Shown here: positions 21,626-31,454 of the stretch, piece by piece
Layout: each line of letters begins with the position of its first letter
Position numbering within the stretch: position 1 is the stretch's first letter
Origin: Chlorophyllum brunneum
Lineage: Eukaryota > Basidiomycota > Agaricomycetes > Agaricales > Agaricaceae
Assembly (NCBI GenBank): GCA_963576785.1
Contig: OY756148.1
Span: 930,001 to 994,000 of the forward strand
Length of the DNA: 64,000 nucleotides
Reading direction: 5' to 3'
The notes under the pieces: generated by a model
Told to the model about the DNA's origin: nothing
Database searches by the model: none
Seen by the model: only the letters and a program-made list of their open reading frames with translations
Position numbers and translations under genes: made by a program

Positions 21626-21760
21626 GTGTCCACCACTTCTCTGTAGATACCTGCTAGTTTACTCTTTGTACTCCGGCCATGGGCTGTGTTTGAGCGAGCA
21701 CCGCATAATAAATTGGCCTTAGGCCATAATTAAAAAAAAAAATTAAAAAAAAAAAAAAAA
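21626..21760 (+). mobile_element. LINE-A 3' UTR scrap with poly(A)
   Basis: About 105 bp of the LINE-A 3' end (GTGTCCACCACTTCTC... to ...GGCCATAATT) and an A-rich tail with interspersed TT (21,732-21,760). It has no coding sequence. The closest relative is the copy at 58,310-59,635. Confidence 0.75.
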
Positions 21761-22113
21761 GAATGGACCAAAGCCCAAGTCAAGGGGGGGGTTCACATCT
21801 CCAGGCTTCCTGGAGAAGTGGAAAAGTTCGGACTTGTCATGCTCCATGACAAGCACAAATGCTACGAAAAGATAAAAGAGAACAATGGACACCCCCTTGA
21901 GGGTGTCCAAGTTCTCATCCCAGGTCTTAGCCTGGGTGACAACAGTACCATTGTCGATGTAAGATAGCAGAGTACTCCCAGGGGAAGTAATCCACATATC
22001 GAAGACCTTCATAAGAGGGGTGAGATGGAGGCCAGAGAGGATAGGGGACAGGGCAGAGCCCTGTCCAATACCTACATCTGCACCCCAGGGATCAGAGGAG
22101 AAGCTGTTCCATG
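21761..22113 (-). pseudogene. LINE-A RT fragment (catalytic motif lost)
   Basis: A minus-strand fragment of the LINE-A RT around the active site. It reads VGIGQGSALSPIL and then SYIDNG where active copies have SYVDDG, so the second catalytic Asp is Asn. Frame 21,743-22,129 is open but has no ends of its own. It is cut on the right by module S at about 22,113. Confidence 0.75.
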
Positions 22114-22997
22114 TTGGCCTAATAGTCAAGTGGTTTGGGTGTAGGCTTAATTCCTACCAGGCTGCTTGGCTAGAAAGTCCTGGGTTCAAAACTTTGGGGG
22201 GGGATTTATTCTCAACTGTGGGAAGTACCAGTGCACGAGGCGTAGTTGCTTAGCAATATTCCCGGGTGACACCGGATTAGGTTGTGTGGTCCTATTTGGC
22301 ATTGTTTGTGCTGTCACAGGCTAGCGTGGGAGTTGTCACACCCAGCCACATAGCAAGTCACATAGTGACATCACACTGTCACGGTGTGACCCAGCTATGT
22401 ACATCACCCAAGTCCAATATTGGCCAAAGGTGGTAGTGCCTAATGCTGGGGCCTAACTTGGGAGGATTACCTAAGCCACTGCTGGAGATAAGGTATTATA
22501 AGAAGGGGAATGTCGTGATAACAGTCCGACTCGGAGCATGCTGAAAAAAGCTGCCGAGATAGGATACTCCTCCCGGTCCACTTTGGCATAGTTCCGGTAG
22601 TTAGTAGACATAACCCAATCTCCAGATTAAGGATGCTGACTAAGTTGGCTTAAAATAACCTCAGGACCAATCTGGTAGCGGTGTCTGCAAGGTGTAGATC
22701 TCAGACAGTTAAGCACAGGGATCCAGGCCATAAGGCATACCAAACCGGCTGCTGAGGAACAGGAAGCAACTCCGGGGTAGTGCCTGGGTGAAGTTGTGGG
22801 CCGTAGCAGGTGATGTACTGGGGTGTGCTGAAAAAAGCTGCCGGTTATCAGAGAATGCTCATCTGGCTCGAAAGGACTAAATCCTACATCGGTTGGCCTG
22901 GTACAGGAAAAATAGCCAGGTTCCAGCTCAAGTTGATTCCACGTTGCCATTGGCTAAGGCTGGTGGTAAGAGACCCCTCAAGGGGCTCCATAGATGG
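22114..22997 (+). mobile_element. Module S, near-complete copy
   Basis: An 884-nt copy with A box TAGTCAAGTGG (22,123-22,133) and B box GGTTCAAAACT (22,183-22,193). It shows the two GCATGCTGAAAAAAGC-type motifs and the hairpin terminus ending CTCCATAGATGG. No TTTT occurs on the sense strand. It joins LINE-C at 22,997/22,998. The antisense 159-codon frame is cut to 107 here. Confidence 0.8.
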
Positions 22998-23284
22998 ACC
23001 CCTGCTAGCTTCCCATGTCTCTGGCATATGTAGGAGTTAATTGCAAATTGACGCATACTCTCCCTAGGGAGGGGAGGCTAGGGGTTGCTTGTTTTTCTGG
23101 TCTAGGATTCACGCGCCCATGCGTGTTTCTGCGATCATTCACCCAGACCACCTGTCGGCGGTCTTGTTCGGCCAGGGGAGAGCCAATCTTCGATTACCCT
23201 CTTCTTGTAGCCTACATGTCACAGTAGATACAGGTGGACTGCGACCGTGCACCACCTTAAACATGATGATTTAAAAAAAAAAAA
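22998..23284 (+). mobile_element. LINE-C 3' UTR tail fused to module S
   Basis: 287 bp of pure LINE-C 3' UTR plus poly(A) (23,273-23,284) behind module S. It contains no ORF2, so this S-LINE-C unit (22,114-23,284) has the layout of a SINE with a LINE-derived tail. The poly(A) meets GCAAGGGTTAGCAGAG of a minus-strand LINE-A ORF1, the mirror image of the junction at 25,225. Confidence 0.8.
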
Positions 23285-23479
23285 GCAAGGGTTAGCAGAG
23301 AGCATAATGCACTGCTTATTCCCAAACATGATCTTCTTGTTCAGAAGACCAAGAGCTCAAGTACCCCTCATAGAGTCCCAGATGTCAAAGAACGCCATAC
23401 AAGAGTCAGACATTTTGGAGTTATGCACCAGTCTAGGGGGACCCTTAAGACTGATAAGAGGAGCATGAACCAATGAGGT
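23285..23479 (-). pseudogene. LINE-A ORF1 scrap
   Basis: 195 bp from the C-terminal half of LINE-A ORF1 (region just before the zinc knuckles), minus strand. It is nearly a mirror copy of 25,045-25,225 and ends where the 5' end of plus-strand copy A2 begins. Confidence 0.75.
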
Positions 23480-25209
23480 CACCGCTTCTTTTTCCAGAAC
23501 TCCCACCTGTCGATCACATGATCACCCCTTCGTCGACACTCTTAACGTCCTACACGTCCCAGACAGTGAGCGCTTCTAGCATGGATTTCTGTACGGGCCC
23601 CTAGCCCCCATGCCTACTCGCAGTTTGAGGAGGAGGACGAGTGCCCATCGCAAGGCCTCCTTAGATGACGACGACATGGCCACTGCCTTCGAGGCAGCAG
23701 CCGGTCCCCCCCCCAGGTCCACCCCAGGCCCTTACTCTCTGGGTATCCCCCCCTATGGTAGCAGTGCCAGGGATACCTACGCCCCCGCAGTTCCCCTTCA
23801 GCAGAGGGGACACACTCTGTTGCGACACGGGTCCCCAACCCCCTCTCGACCTATCCCAGCTCCTGGTGCAGAAGCCAGGGCTTCGTCCCTCCCCCCGTCT
23901 TCCCCTCCCCCTCCCACCCCGGAGGCTATGGAACAAGATGACCAGGAGGAGCCTACTGCCGCCCCCTCTCTATTCTGGACATTAATATTAGTGCCAGAGA
24001 GGACGCCGATGCAATCCAACAGTCGCTCGAGATTGTTGCTGACTTCATGAAGACGGCACATCTTATTCCTCAGGAGGACGCTCTGTCCTTCCATCCCATT
24101 GCCTCTCGACTATCTGAGATAGTCCAGACGGTCGCATCCTCCCCCATGTGGTGTGAAACCTACACAGGGGCAAGTGATTCTCTCTCCCTGAGGGACTCAA
24201 TTGCTTCGGCGTTTCCTGCCCTCCCAGTGGTGACTTATAGGCCCCCGGCTACCCCCCCCAGGGTACCAGGACCTTCTACCCTCGGCCCCCCCCAGCGCAG
24301 AGCCCCTGTGCAGGAGGAGGACGATGTCATGGATCCGGAGAAGACTCCGGTCAAACGCCCGTGCACAGACCCTAAGGGGAAGGCACCTGTCCGACCTGTT
24401 AAGGCCCCTACGAAGCCTCAGGTCCCCTATGAGAGGCCCTCTGGACCTCCTCCCTCCATGATCACTTCGAAGCCCAAGCCAGGACAGAAGGCTTACTCGG
24501 CTGCAGCAAAACAACTGGCCTCATCCAAACCTGGGATAGAACCACTCTCTGCGTTGAAAGTGGCCTTCCCCCACCTCTCTGCAGAGCAGCTCCTCAGTCT
24601 TCATTCACAAGCTGAGGCTGCAAAGCAATCTCCCTTGTCGAATGCTTGCCCTAAGAAGCCAGCGTTCATGATTCCTGGACCATTGCAAAAGCAGGTCCTA
24701 GTTTCCTATGAAGACAAGTTGAATGCCTCGGCTGGTCTCCATACTCTTACCCAGCAGGCCTGTAAGGCATTGAAGGCTGGGAGAAGCTCTCTGATCATGG
24801 AAGGTGCCACGCTCGCGTACAATGGCTATTCCATGGCCACCAACAAACTTGCCACAACCAAGGATATTGAGATCCTTAGGGCATTGGTTGAACATCTGTC
24901 CCCTCCAGGAGCTCCCTTCTGGATTGGACTCCCATCTTCGGTGTTGTACCTCCATGTGGTCGACATCCTGTATCTCAAGAACTCTGCCGCTGGAGTTCAG
25001 TGTACCCCAGCAGATGTTGAGGAGGTTCTTACTTCGTCGGTGCATGCTCCTCTTATCAGCCTTAAGGGTCCCCCTAGGCTGGTGTGCAACTCCAAGACGT
25101 CCGACTCGTGTACAGCATTCTTTGACATCTGGGACTCCATGAGGGGTACCTGAGCTCTTGGTCTTCTGAATAAGAAGATCATGTTTGGGAATAAGCAGTG
25201 CATTATGCT

Positions 25210-25225
25210 CTCTGCTAACCCTTGC
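25210..25225. repeat. Target-site duplication of LINE-C in A2 ORF1 (left)
   Basis: CTCTGCTAACCCTTGC, perfect partner at 26,010-26,025. Removing 25,226-26,009 plus one copy restores the LINE-A ORF1 reading CTNPxx into the knuckle. Confidence 0.9.
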
Positions 25226-26009
25226 TTTTTTTTTTTAAATCATCATGTTTAAGGTGGTGCATGGTCGCAGTCCACCTGTATCTACTGTGACATGTAGGCT
25301 ACAAGAAGAGGGTAATCAAAGATTGGCTCTCCCCTGGCCGAACAAGACTGCCAACAGGCGGTCTAGGTGAATGATTGCAGAAACATGCACGGGTGCGTGA
25401 ATCCTAGACCAGAAAAACAAGCAACCCCTAGCCTCCCCTCCCTAGGGAGAGTATGCGTCAATTTGCAATTACCTCCTACACAGGCCAGAGACGTGGGGAG
25501 CTAGCAGGGGCCGCGCCGCATTATCCAACTCCCGCAAGTGGTGTGTTGGACTTAAACGCAAACACTGAAGGGTTGCGCTTAAGGAAAGATACCAGCTGGT
25601 CAATAGAGACTGGCAGGCCACAACATCTCTTGTACAAAGGACAAGAGCACAAGATATGAGTGCAAGTCTCCAAAGGAGCCCCACACTCACAGCCAATAGG
25701 CTCTAGAGGATGAAACCGGGAGCGATACCCGCCAGTTGGTGCATGCCCGAGAATGGCACGATTCGCTCTCATCGCGATGGACTGAGAGGGAAAGGAAGGA
25801 AGCCAAGAACCCCCATGGAGGTATGTTGGCTGTAGAAGTTTGTTCTTACTGTCCTTGAGAGCAAGGAAGTTAGAACCACGGTAGGAGGAGTCCTGGAACG
25901 TAACTTTCCAGGCCTTCTGAATGGTTGCTACATTGAGTTCATGCAGCAAATCAATAGACATCACTGGACGACGTCCAGCAGCGACCTGAAGGTCGGTGGC
26001 AAATAAATG
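25226..26009 (-). mobile_element. 5'-truncated LINE-C inserted in LINE-A ORF1
   Basis: Poly(T) 25,226-25,236, the LINE-C 3' UTR, and RNase H C-terminus from 25,521 (stop) to 26,009. The coding part is open over 169 codons and includes the motif CECGAPLETCTHILC. It is a simple TPRT product with a 16-bp target duplication and no module S or E at its 5' end. Confidence 0.9.
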
Positions 26010-26742
26010 CTCTGCTAACCCTTGCCACAATGAGTCGCTGTGTACCCGCTGTTACAAGTGGGGCCATGCCTCCTCCTGGTGCAAGGCCGATGGCCCTGCA
26101 TGTCCCGACTGTGGTAGGGCACATTCTCATGCCAACCACTGCACTTTTGCACTGTGTTGTAAGGGCCAACCGAAGGCTACGCCTCCGGTTCCTGCTACCC
26201 CTGCTGGTCAACTGTGCCCCCATTCTCCTCATTGTTGTAACTGCAAGAAGGAGCATCCTGCTGATTCCAGGAAGTGTGCTTTCTGGAACCACAAACATGA
26301 CCGGGCCTGGCTGACAGCCCATTATCGAAAGGTGCGTGACAGGTGTCGTCGCTCTCCCATCCCCCCTCATAACCTCCCTTATGTCTAGGAACAACCTGGA
26401 CCATCTGGAGGGCATTAGGGTTTTCTCATTTAACATCGCAAAGTCATATATTTACGTTGATGTACTGCTCGAGAAGTTAAAAGATGATTTTGACATTCTC
26501 TTTTTCCAAGAACCTCCATGGAGGTTCATCCACTCCACTCCCTCGACCACTGACGTGGAAGGGGATGATGTTACTGGTGCACCTAAGCACCCTGACTGGC
26601 TTATGGTGGTGCATCCCCCTACCCAGGGGTCCCTGCTCCGAGTGATGGCGTATGTACACACTCGGCTGCAATGCCTAAGGCCATCAATGAGGAGGGACCT
26701 CGTTGATCACCCTGATATCTTGGTGCTGATGCTCTTCACTGA

Positions 26743-28327
26743 GAGGTACTTGGGTTTTTTCTTCGATCGCGCTCTTACGTTTAAAGAGCATGTTCGACAT
26801 TACACTACCAAGTCTCTGTCCACAGTCAAGGCCATGGGCATGCTTGGTAACTCTTCACGAGGTCTTCTTCCTGCTCAGAAGAGAACCCTTTACCGCTCAT
26901 GTGTAGTGCCTATCGCTACGTATGGGTTCCGACTCTGGTTTTATGAAGGTGCCCATAACAAGGCCCTTCTGAAACAACTTAACACCATGCAGCGTAAGGC
27001 TGCATTGTGGATCACTGGTGCATTTCGCACCAGCCCTACCGGAGGAGCTGAAGCCTTGGCTGGCCTCATCCCCATCCACCTTCATCTCAAGAAGCTGGCT
27101 ACCTGTGCCATCCACAGGGTTGCTACACTTTCTGAGAACCACCCTGTTCATTCCGTTATGGGGCGGCAGTATATAGGGGGCTGTGTTCCATACCCCAGGT
27201 CGATTGCTCTCATGACCCCCGCTCAGGCGAGTAAGGTCAAGGGGCCAGTCACGGAGGCAAACTCTCGCTTGCCGGACTTAACAGAGACGTTCGAGCCGTT
27301 TGCGCTCGAGGCGTTGCCAGGGTCTCATCTCATGGACCACTTCGCGGCCCAGGTGACTTATAAAACATATGACGCCTCGCTTGGGGGAAACCCTGCGGGT
27401 CGTCAGGTGGATTTGCTCAACGATACCCTTCGTGGGTATCGTGAGGATAGACAGGTTGTCTATGCAGCGATGGATGCAAGTCTGCCATTGGTTGGGGACT
27501 TCCAGGCAGTTTCTGCTGCCCACATTTACAGGGGGACACATCTGCTTCATACAATGCGTCACCCAGCTGGCAAGATTACAGCCCCAGATGCTGAGCTTTT
27601 CACCATTTGTATGGCTTTGGGAATTGCTGCGGCAGTTTCTGAGGCTGTGCACATTGCGGTCTTTACGGACTCAATTGGTTCTGCCAAGCGAGCTCTTGAC
27701 CCGTCCATATATTCTGGCCAGGAACATTCCCTGGCTGTGTGTCGTCTTCTGTTGGAATGGTTCAGGGATTGTCCTGACCATTCCCTCACTTTCTGGTCCA
27801 TTCCATCTTTGGCAAAATGGTCCATTCATCAGGAGGTGCATTTATTTGCCACCGACCTTTGGGTCGCCGCTGGATGTCATCCAGCGATGTCTATTGATTT
27901 GCTGCATAAACTCAACATAGCAACCGTTCAGAAGATCTGGAAAGTTGCTTTCCAGGACTCCTCTTATCATGGTTCTAACTTCCTTGCTCTCAAGGATAGT
28001 AAGGACAAGCTTCTACAGCCAACATACCTCCATGGGGGTTCTTGGCTTCTGTCTTTCCCCTCTCAGTCCATTGCGACGAGAGCGAATCGTGCCATTCTTG
28101 GGCATGCACCGACCGGCGAGTATTGCTCCCAGTTCCATCCTCTAGAGCCTATTGGCTGCGAGTGTGGGGCTCCTTTGGAGACTTGCACTCATATCTTGTG
28201 CTCTTGTCCTTTGTACAAGAGATGTCGTGGCCTGCCGGTCTCTATTGATGAGCTGGTAGGTTTCCTTAAGTGCAATCCTTCTGCATTTGTATTCAAGACC
28301 AACAGACTGCCTGCAGGAGTTGGATAA
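26743..28327 (+). CDS. LINE-C RT C-terminus and RNase H, fused in frame to LINE-A endonuclease N-terminus
   Basis: The open frame from the LINE-A ORF2 ATG (26,381) continues without a stop through the insertion point into LINE-C and ends at its natural stop (28,325-28,327), giving 648 aa. The first about 120 residues are LINE-A endonuclease (with FFQEPPWR). The rest is the LINE-C RT C-terminal region (RYLGFFFDRALTFKEHV) and RNase H (AAMDASLP, DAELF, FTDSIGS), then CECGAPLETCTHILC. The RT active site (YVDDG) is absent. The fusion is probably accidental; RNase H could be folded if expressed. Confidence 0.6.
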
Positions 28328-28627
28328 TGTGACGCGGCCCCTGCTAGCTCCCCACGTCTTCGACATGTGTAGGAGTTAATTGCGAATTGACACATACTCT
28401 CCCTAGGGAGGGGAGGCTAGGGGTCGCTCATTTTCCTGGTCTAGGATTCACGCGCCCGTGCGTGTTTCTGCAACCATTCACCCAGACCGCCTGTCGGCAG
28501 TCTAGTTCGGCCAGGGGAGAGCCAATCTTCGATTACCCTCTTTTTGTAGTCTACATGTCACAGTAGATACAGGTGGACTGCGACCGCGCACCACCTTAAA
28601 CATGATGATTTAAAAAAAAAAAAAAAA
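26743..28627 (+). mobile_element. 5'-truncated LINE-C inserted in LINE-A ORF2
   Basis: LINE-C from the RT C-terminal part to poly(A) (28,612-28,627). The target duplication GATGCTCTTCACTGA is perfect (26,728-26,742 and 28,628-28,642). It is a young-looking insert with an open frame throughout and belongs to the subfamily reading QYIGGCVPYPRS. Confidence 0.92.
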
Positions 28628-29574
28628 GATGCTCTTCACTGATGCAAAGGCCCTTAATTTCCTGAATGTCTACTCAGATGATCAGCATACCACCATCAAC
28701 TTCCTTCATGGGAAGGTTGATGTTCTTCCCCCATTTGACTTTATGAGTGGGGACTTTAACTGTCATTCTTCAGAGTGGGACCCTGAGGTTCTGCATCATT
28801 GAACGACAGCTCATAGGCTCATGGAAATGAGCTGCAATCTCAGTCTCGATTTGGTTATTCCAACCAACCCAGGTCTGACATTTATTTCCCACAACCCAGA
28901 TCTCTGCCCATCGGTGATCGATCTGGTGTTCATCTCATCTCCCGATGCATCAAGGACTTTTCCTTATCAAGATATATCTCTGCAGGGCACTTTGGATCAT
29001 GTTCCACTGACCGTCACCCTTCCCATCACCCCCATTGACATTGGGGTTGTCAAATCTGTCCTACCAAAGGGCTCTGACGAAGAGGAGGCCTTTCTGGGAC
29101 ATGTCATCGATGAGGTGACTGATCTTTCTGATTGTCCCTCTCCAGAATTCCCGGATCAAGTGGATGCCCTGGCTTCGGCCATGGCTGAAGCCTTCTCCAA
29201 TGCGTGGACCCACCACTCAAAGGAGATCCGGATTACTCACTGCACTCCTCCCTGGTGGGACAAGGCGTGCTCTATCTCCTTCTCCAGGTACCAGGACTCT
29301 CGTAGTTGTGGTGACTGGGGGGACTTCAGGCGAGCTCGCACAGCCACCAAACGATGATTCTTCGATTCTAAGATTGAGGAGATTGCCTCCACTAACAAGT
29401 AGCCATGGGACCTTATGGAATGGGTCAAGGTGCGCAAGTTACCTCCCTGCGAGGCTATCCAGTTTAATGGATGGCCTTGTCATGGTATGGACTCCCTCTG
29501 GGATGCCCTCCACTCGACGTACAACTCCGCTGCTGATCAGCAGTGTGATGCATCTGTCCTCGACCCCCTCCCAG

Positions 29575-30890
29575 AAAACTTGGGAACCTAATTTGGTGTG
29601 CCTCAAGCAGGCGTACCAGATTATTTATTGCCTGACTACTTCGTTTGGGCTTGCCGTTGAGCACGACAAGTCTGAAGTTTTTCATTTCTCCCATAAACAG
29701 GGAGATGACAACCCACCGCTGGATTTGGGGTATGCTCCCCATACCGGCAATACTCCCCTTCACCCTAAGACCCATTGGAGGTACTTAGGTTTCTTTTTCA
29801 ATCGCGCTCTTACGTTCAAAGAGCACGTTTGGCATTACGCTACTAAGTCCCTGTCCACAGTCAAGGCCATGGGCATGCTTGGTAACTCTTTGCGAGACCT
29901 TCTTTCTGTTCAGAAGAGGACTCTTTACCGCTCATGTGTAGTGCCTATCGCTACGTATGGGTTTCGACTCTGGTTTTATGAAGGTGCCCGTAACAAGGCC
30001 CTTCTGAAACAACTCAACACTATGCAGCATAAGGCTGCATTGTGGATCACTGGTGCGTTTCGCACCAGCCCAACCGGAGGAGCTGAAGCCTTGGCTGGCC
30101 TCATCCCCGTCCACCTTCACCTCAAGAAGTTGGCTACCCGTGCCGTCCACAGGGTTGCTACACTTTCTGAGAACCACCCTGTTCGTTCTGTTATGGGGCA
30201 GCAGTATATAGGGGGCTGTGTTCCATACCCCAGGTCGATTGCTCTCATGACCCCCGCTCAGGCGAGTAAGGTCAAGGGGCCAGTCACGGAGGCAAACTCT
30301 CGCTTGCCGGACTTAACAGAGACGTTCGAGCCGTTTGCGCTCGAGGCGTTGCCAGGGTCTCATCTCATGGACCACTTCGCGGCCCAGGTGACTTATAAAA
30401 CATATGACGCCTCGCTTGGGGGAAACCCTGCGGGTCGTCAGGTGGATTTGCTCAACGATACCCTTCATGGGTATCGTGAAGATAGACAGGTTGTCTACGC
30501 AGTGATGGACGCAAGTCTGCCACTGGTTGGGGACTTCCAGGCAGTTTCTGCTGCCCACGTTTATAGGGGGACACGGTTGCTTCGAGCAATGTGTCACCCA
30601 GCTGGCAAGGTTACAGCCCCAGATGCTGAGCTTTTCGCCATTCGTATGGCCTTGGGGACTGCTGCAGCGGTCTCTGAGGCTGTACATATTGCGGTCTTTA
30701 CGGACTCGATTGGTTCTGCCAAGCGAGCTCTTGACCCGTCCGTGCACTCTGGCCAGGGACACTCCTTGGCTGTGTGTTGTCTCTTGTTGGAGTGGTTCAG
30801 GGATCGTCCCGACCGCTCCCTCACATTCTGGTCTGTTCCGTCATCAGCGAAATGGTCCATTCATCAGGATGTGCATGTATTTGCCACTGA

Positions 30891-30892
<2 letters not shown>
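29575..30892 (+). pseudogene. LINE-C RT C-terminal part and RNase H fragment
   Basis: LINE-C starting at AAAACTTGGGAACC just after the RT active site. It runs open through RNase H (AVMDASLP, DAELFAI, FTDSIGS) to VFATDL, where it is cut by the poly(T) of A3. It joins A2 at the V-L-D-P-L-P codons. It belongs to the same subfamily as 50,763-51,789 (shared LRDLLSVQKR reading). The 3' end is missing, so no target duplication can be checked. Confidence 0.8.
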
Positions 30893-30923
<31 letters not shown>

Positions 30924-31454
30924 AATCATGGCCTAAGGCCGATTTATTACACGGTGCTCGAACGCAGCCCGCGGCCGGGATACAAAAGAGTAAACTAGTG
31001 GGTATCTACGGAGAAAGTGGTAACTACGCCCTACCAAGCAGAAGTACCGTTGCCCAAGACCAACGGTAGGAGGAACCGCGTCCTACTCCCGAGCCCGAAG
31101 GGTGAGGGGAGTGGACGCTAGAGGAGGCGAGTGGGCAGGGAGGTCCCCCAACCAGCAACCCAGTCCAGAGACCAGGCCCGGTCAGTAGGTGTTAATTCAC
31201 TGTAAATGCCCAGCAGTGGAGACCCACCCAGTTACTAGCCCAGCTAAGCCCCAACTCCCTTTTACTGAGACTCAGTCCCCTGGCCACGGTCACCCTTGCC
31301 AGAGTAATTGACCGCACCATTTGTGTGGCTATCGGCATCTTCACCACACCTAGTCGCCGTAGGGACCAACTCCGTTCATCGGTCGCCGAAACCGTTGCCA
31401 AGTCTTCACCAGGGGCCCCCGGTGCTGGACAATAACCCACCCACCCTGAGCCAG

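Larger units (their letters stand above)
23610..26388 (+). pseudogene. LINE-A ORF1 of A2 (gag-like), interrupted
   Basis: Starts with MPTRS at 23,610 and, unlike A1, A3 and A4, reads CGA rather than TGA at codon 80, so the long N-terminus is continuous with the MEQDD region. A one-base loss near 23,968 shifts the frame. The frame 24,047-25,153 then runs to a TGA just before the knuckles. After the LINE-C insertion (25,226-26,009) the knuckles follow: CTRCYKWGHASSWC (26,040-26,081) and CCNCKKEHPADSRKC. The stop TAG at 26,386-26,388 overlaps the ORF2 ATG at 26,381. Confidence 0.85.
23480..29574 (+). mobile_element. LINE-A copy A2, split by LINE-C insertions
   Basis: A LINE-A with a genuine 5' end (CACCGCTTCTTTTTCC at 23,480, like A3 and A4), present in pieces 23,480-25,225, 26,010-26,742 and 28,628-29,574. 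It is interrupted by LINE-C at 25,226-26,009 (minus), 26,743-28,627 (plus) and from 29,575 (plus). The first two insertions have clear 16- and 15-bp target duplications. The RT, RNase H and 3' end of A2 are not found. Confidence 0.9.
26381..29574 (+). pseudogene. LINE-A ORF2 of A2, endonuclease and linker
   Basis: Start ATG 26,381 (MSRNNLDHLEG). The endonuclease reads FFQEPPWRF, then is cut by LINE-C at 26,743-28,627, and resumes with GDFNCHSSEWDP and the DLVF block; the SDH motif is LDH near 28,990. Stops: TGA 28,800-28,802 (CGA to TGA), TGA near 29,355 and TAG near 29,401. The copy ends at the V-L-D-P-L-P codons (29,574), where a LINE-C is joined. Confidence 0.85.

Noticed and set aside
30893..30922. 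Poly(T)/poly(A) runs as simple-sequence repeats or intrinsic terminators
   Set aside because: Each sits at the 3' end of a recognisable LINE, so they are retrotransposition tails.
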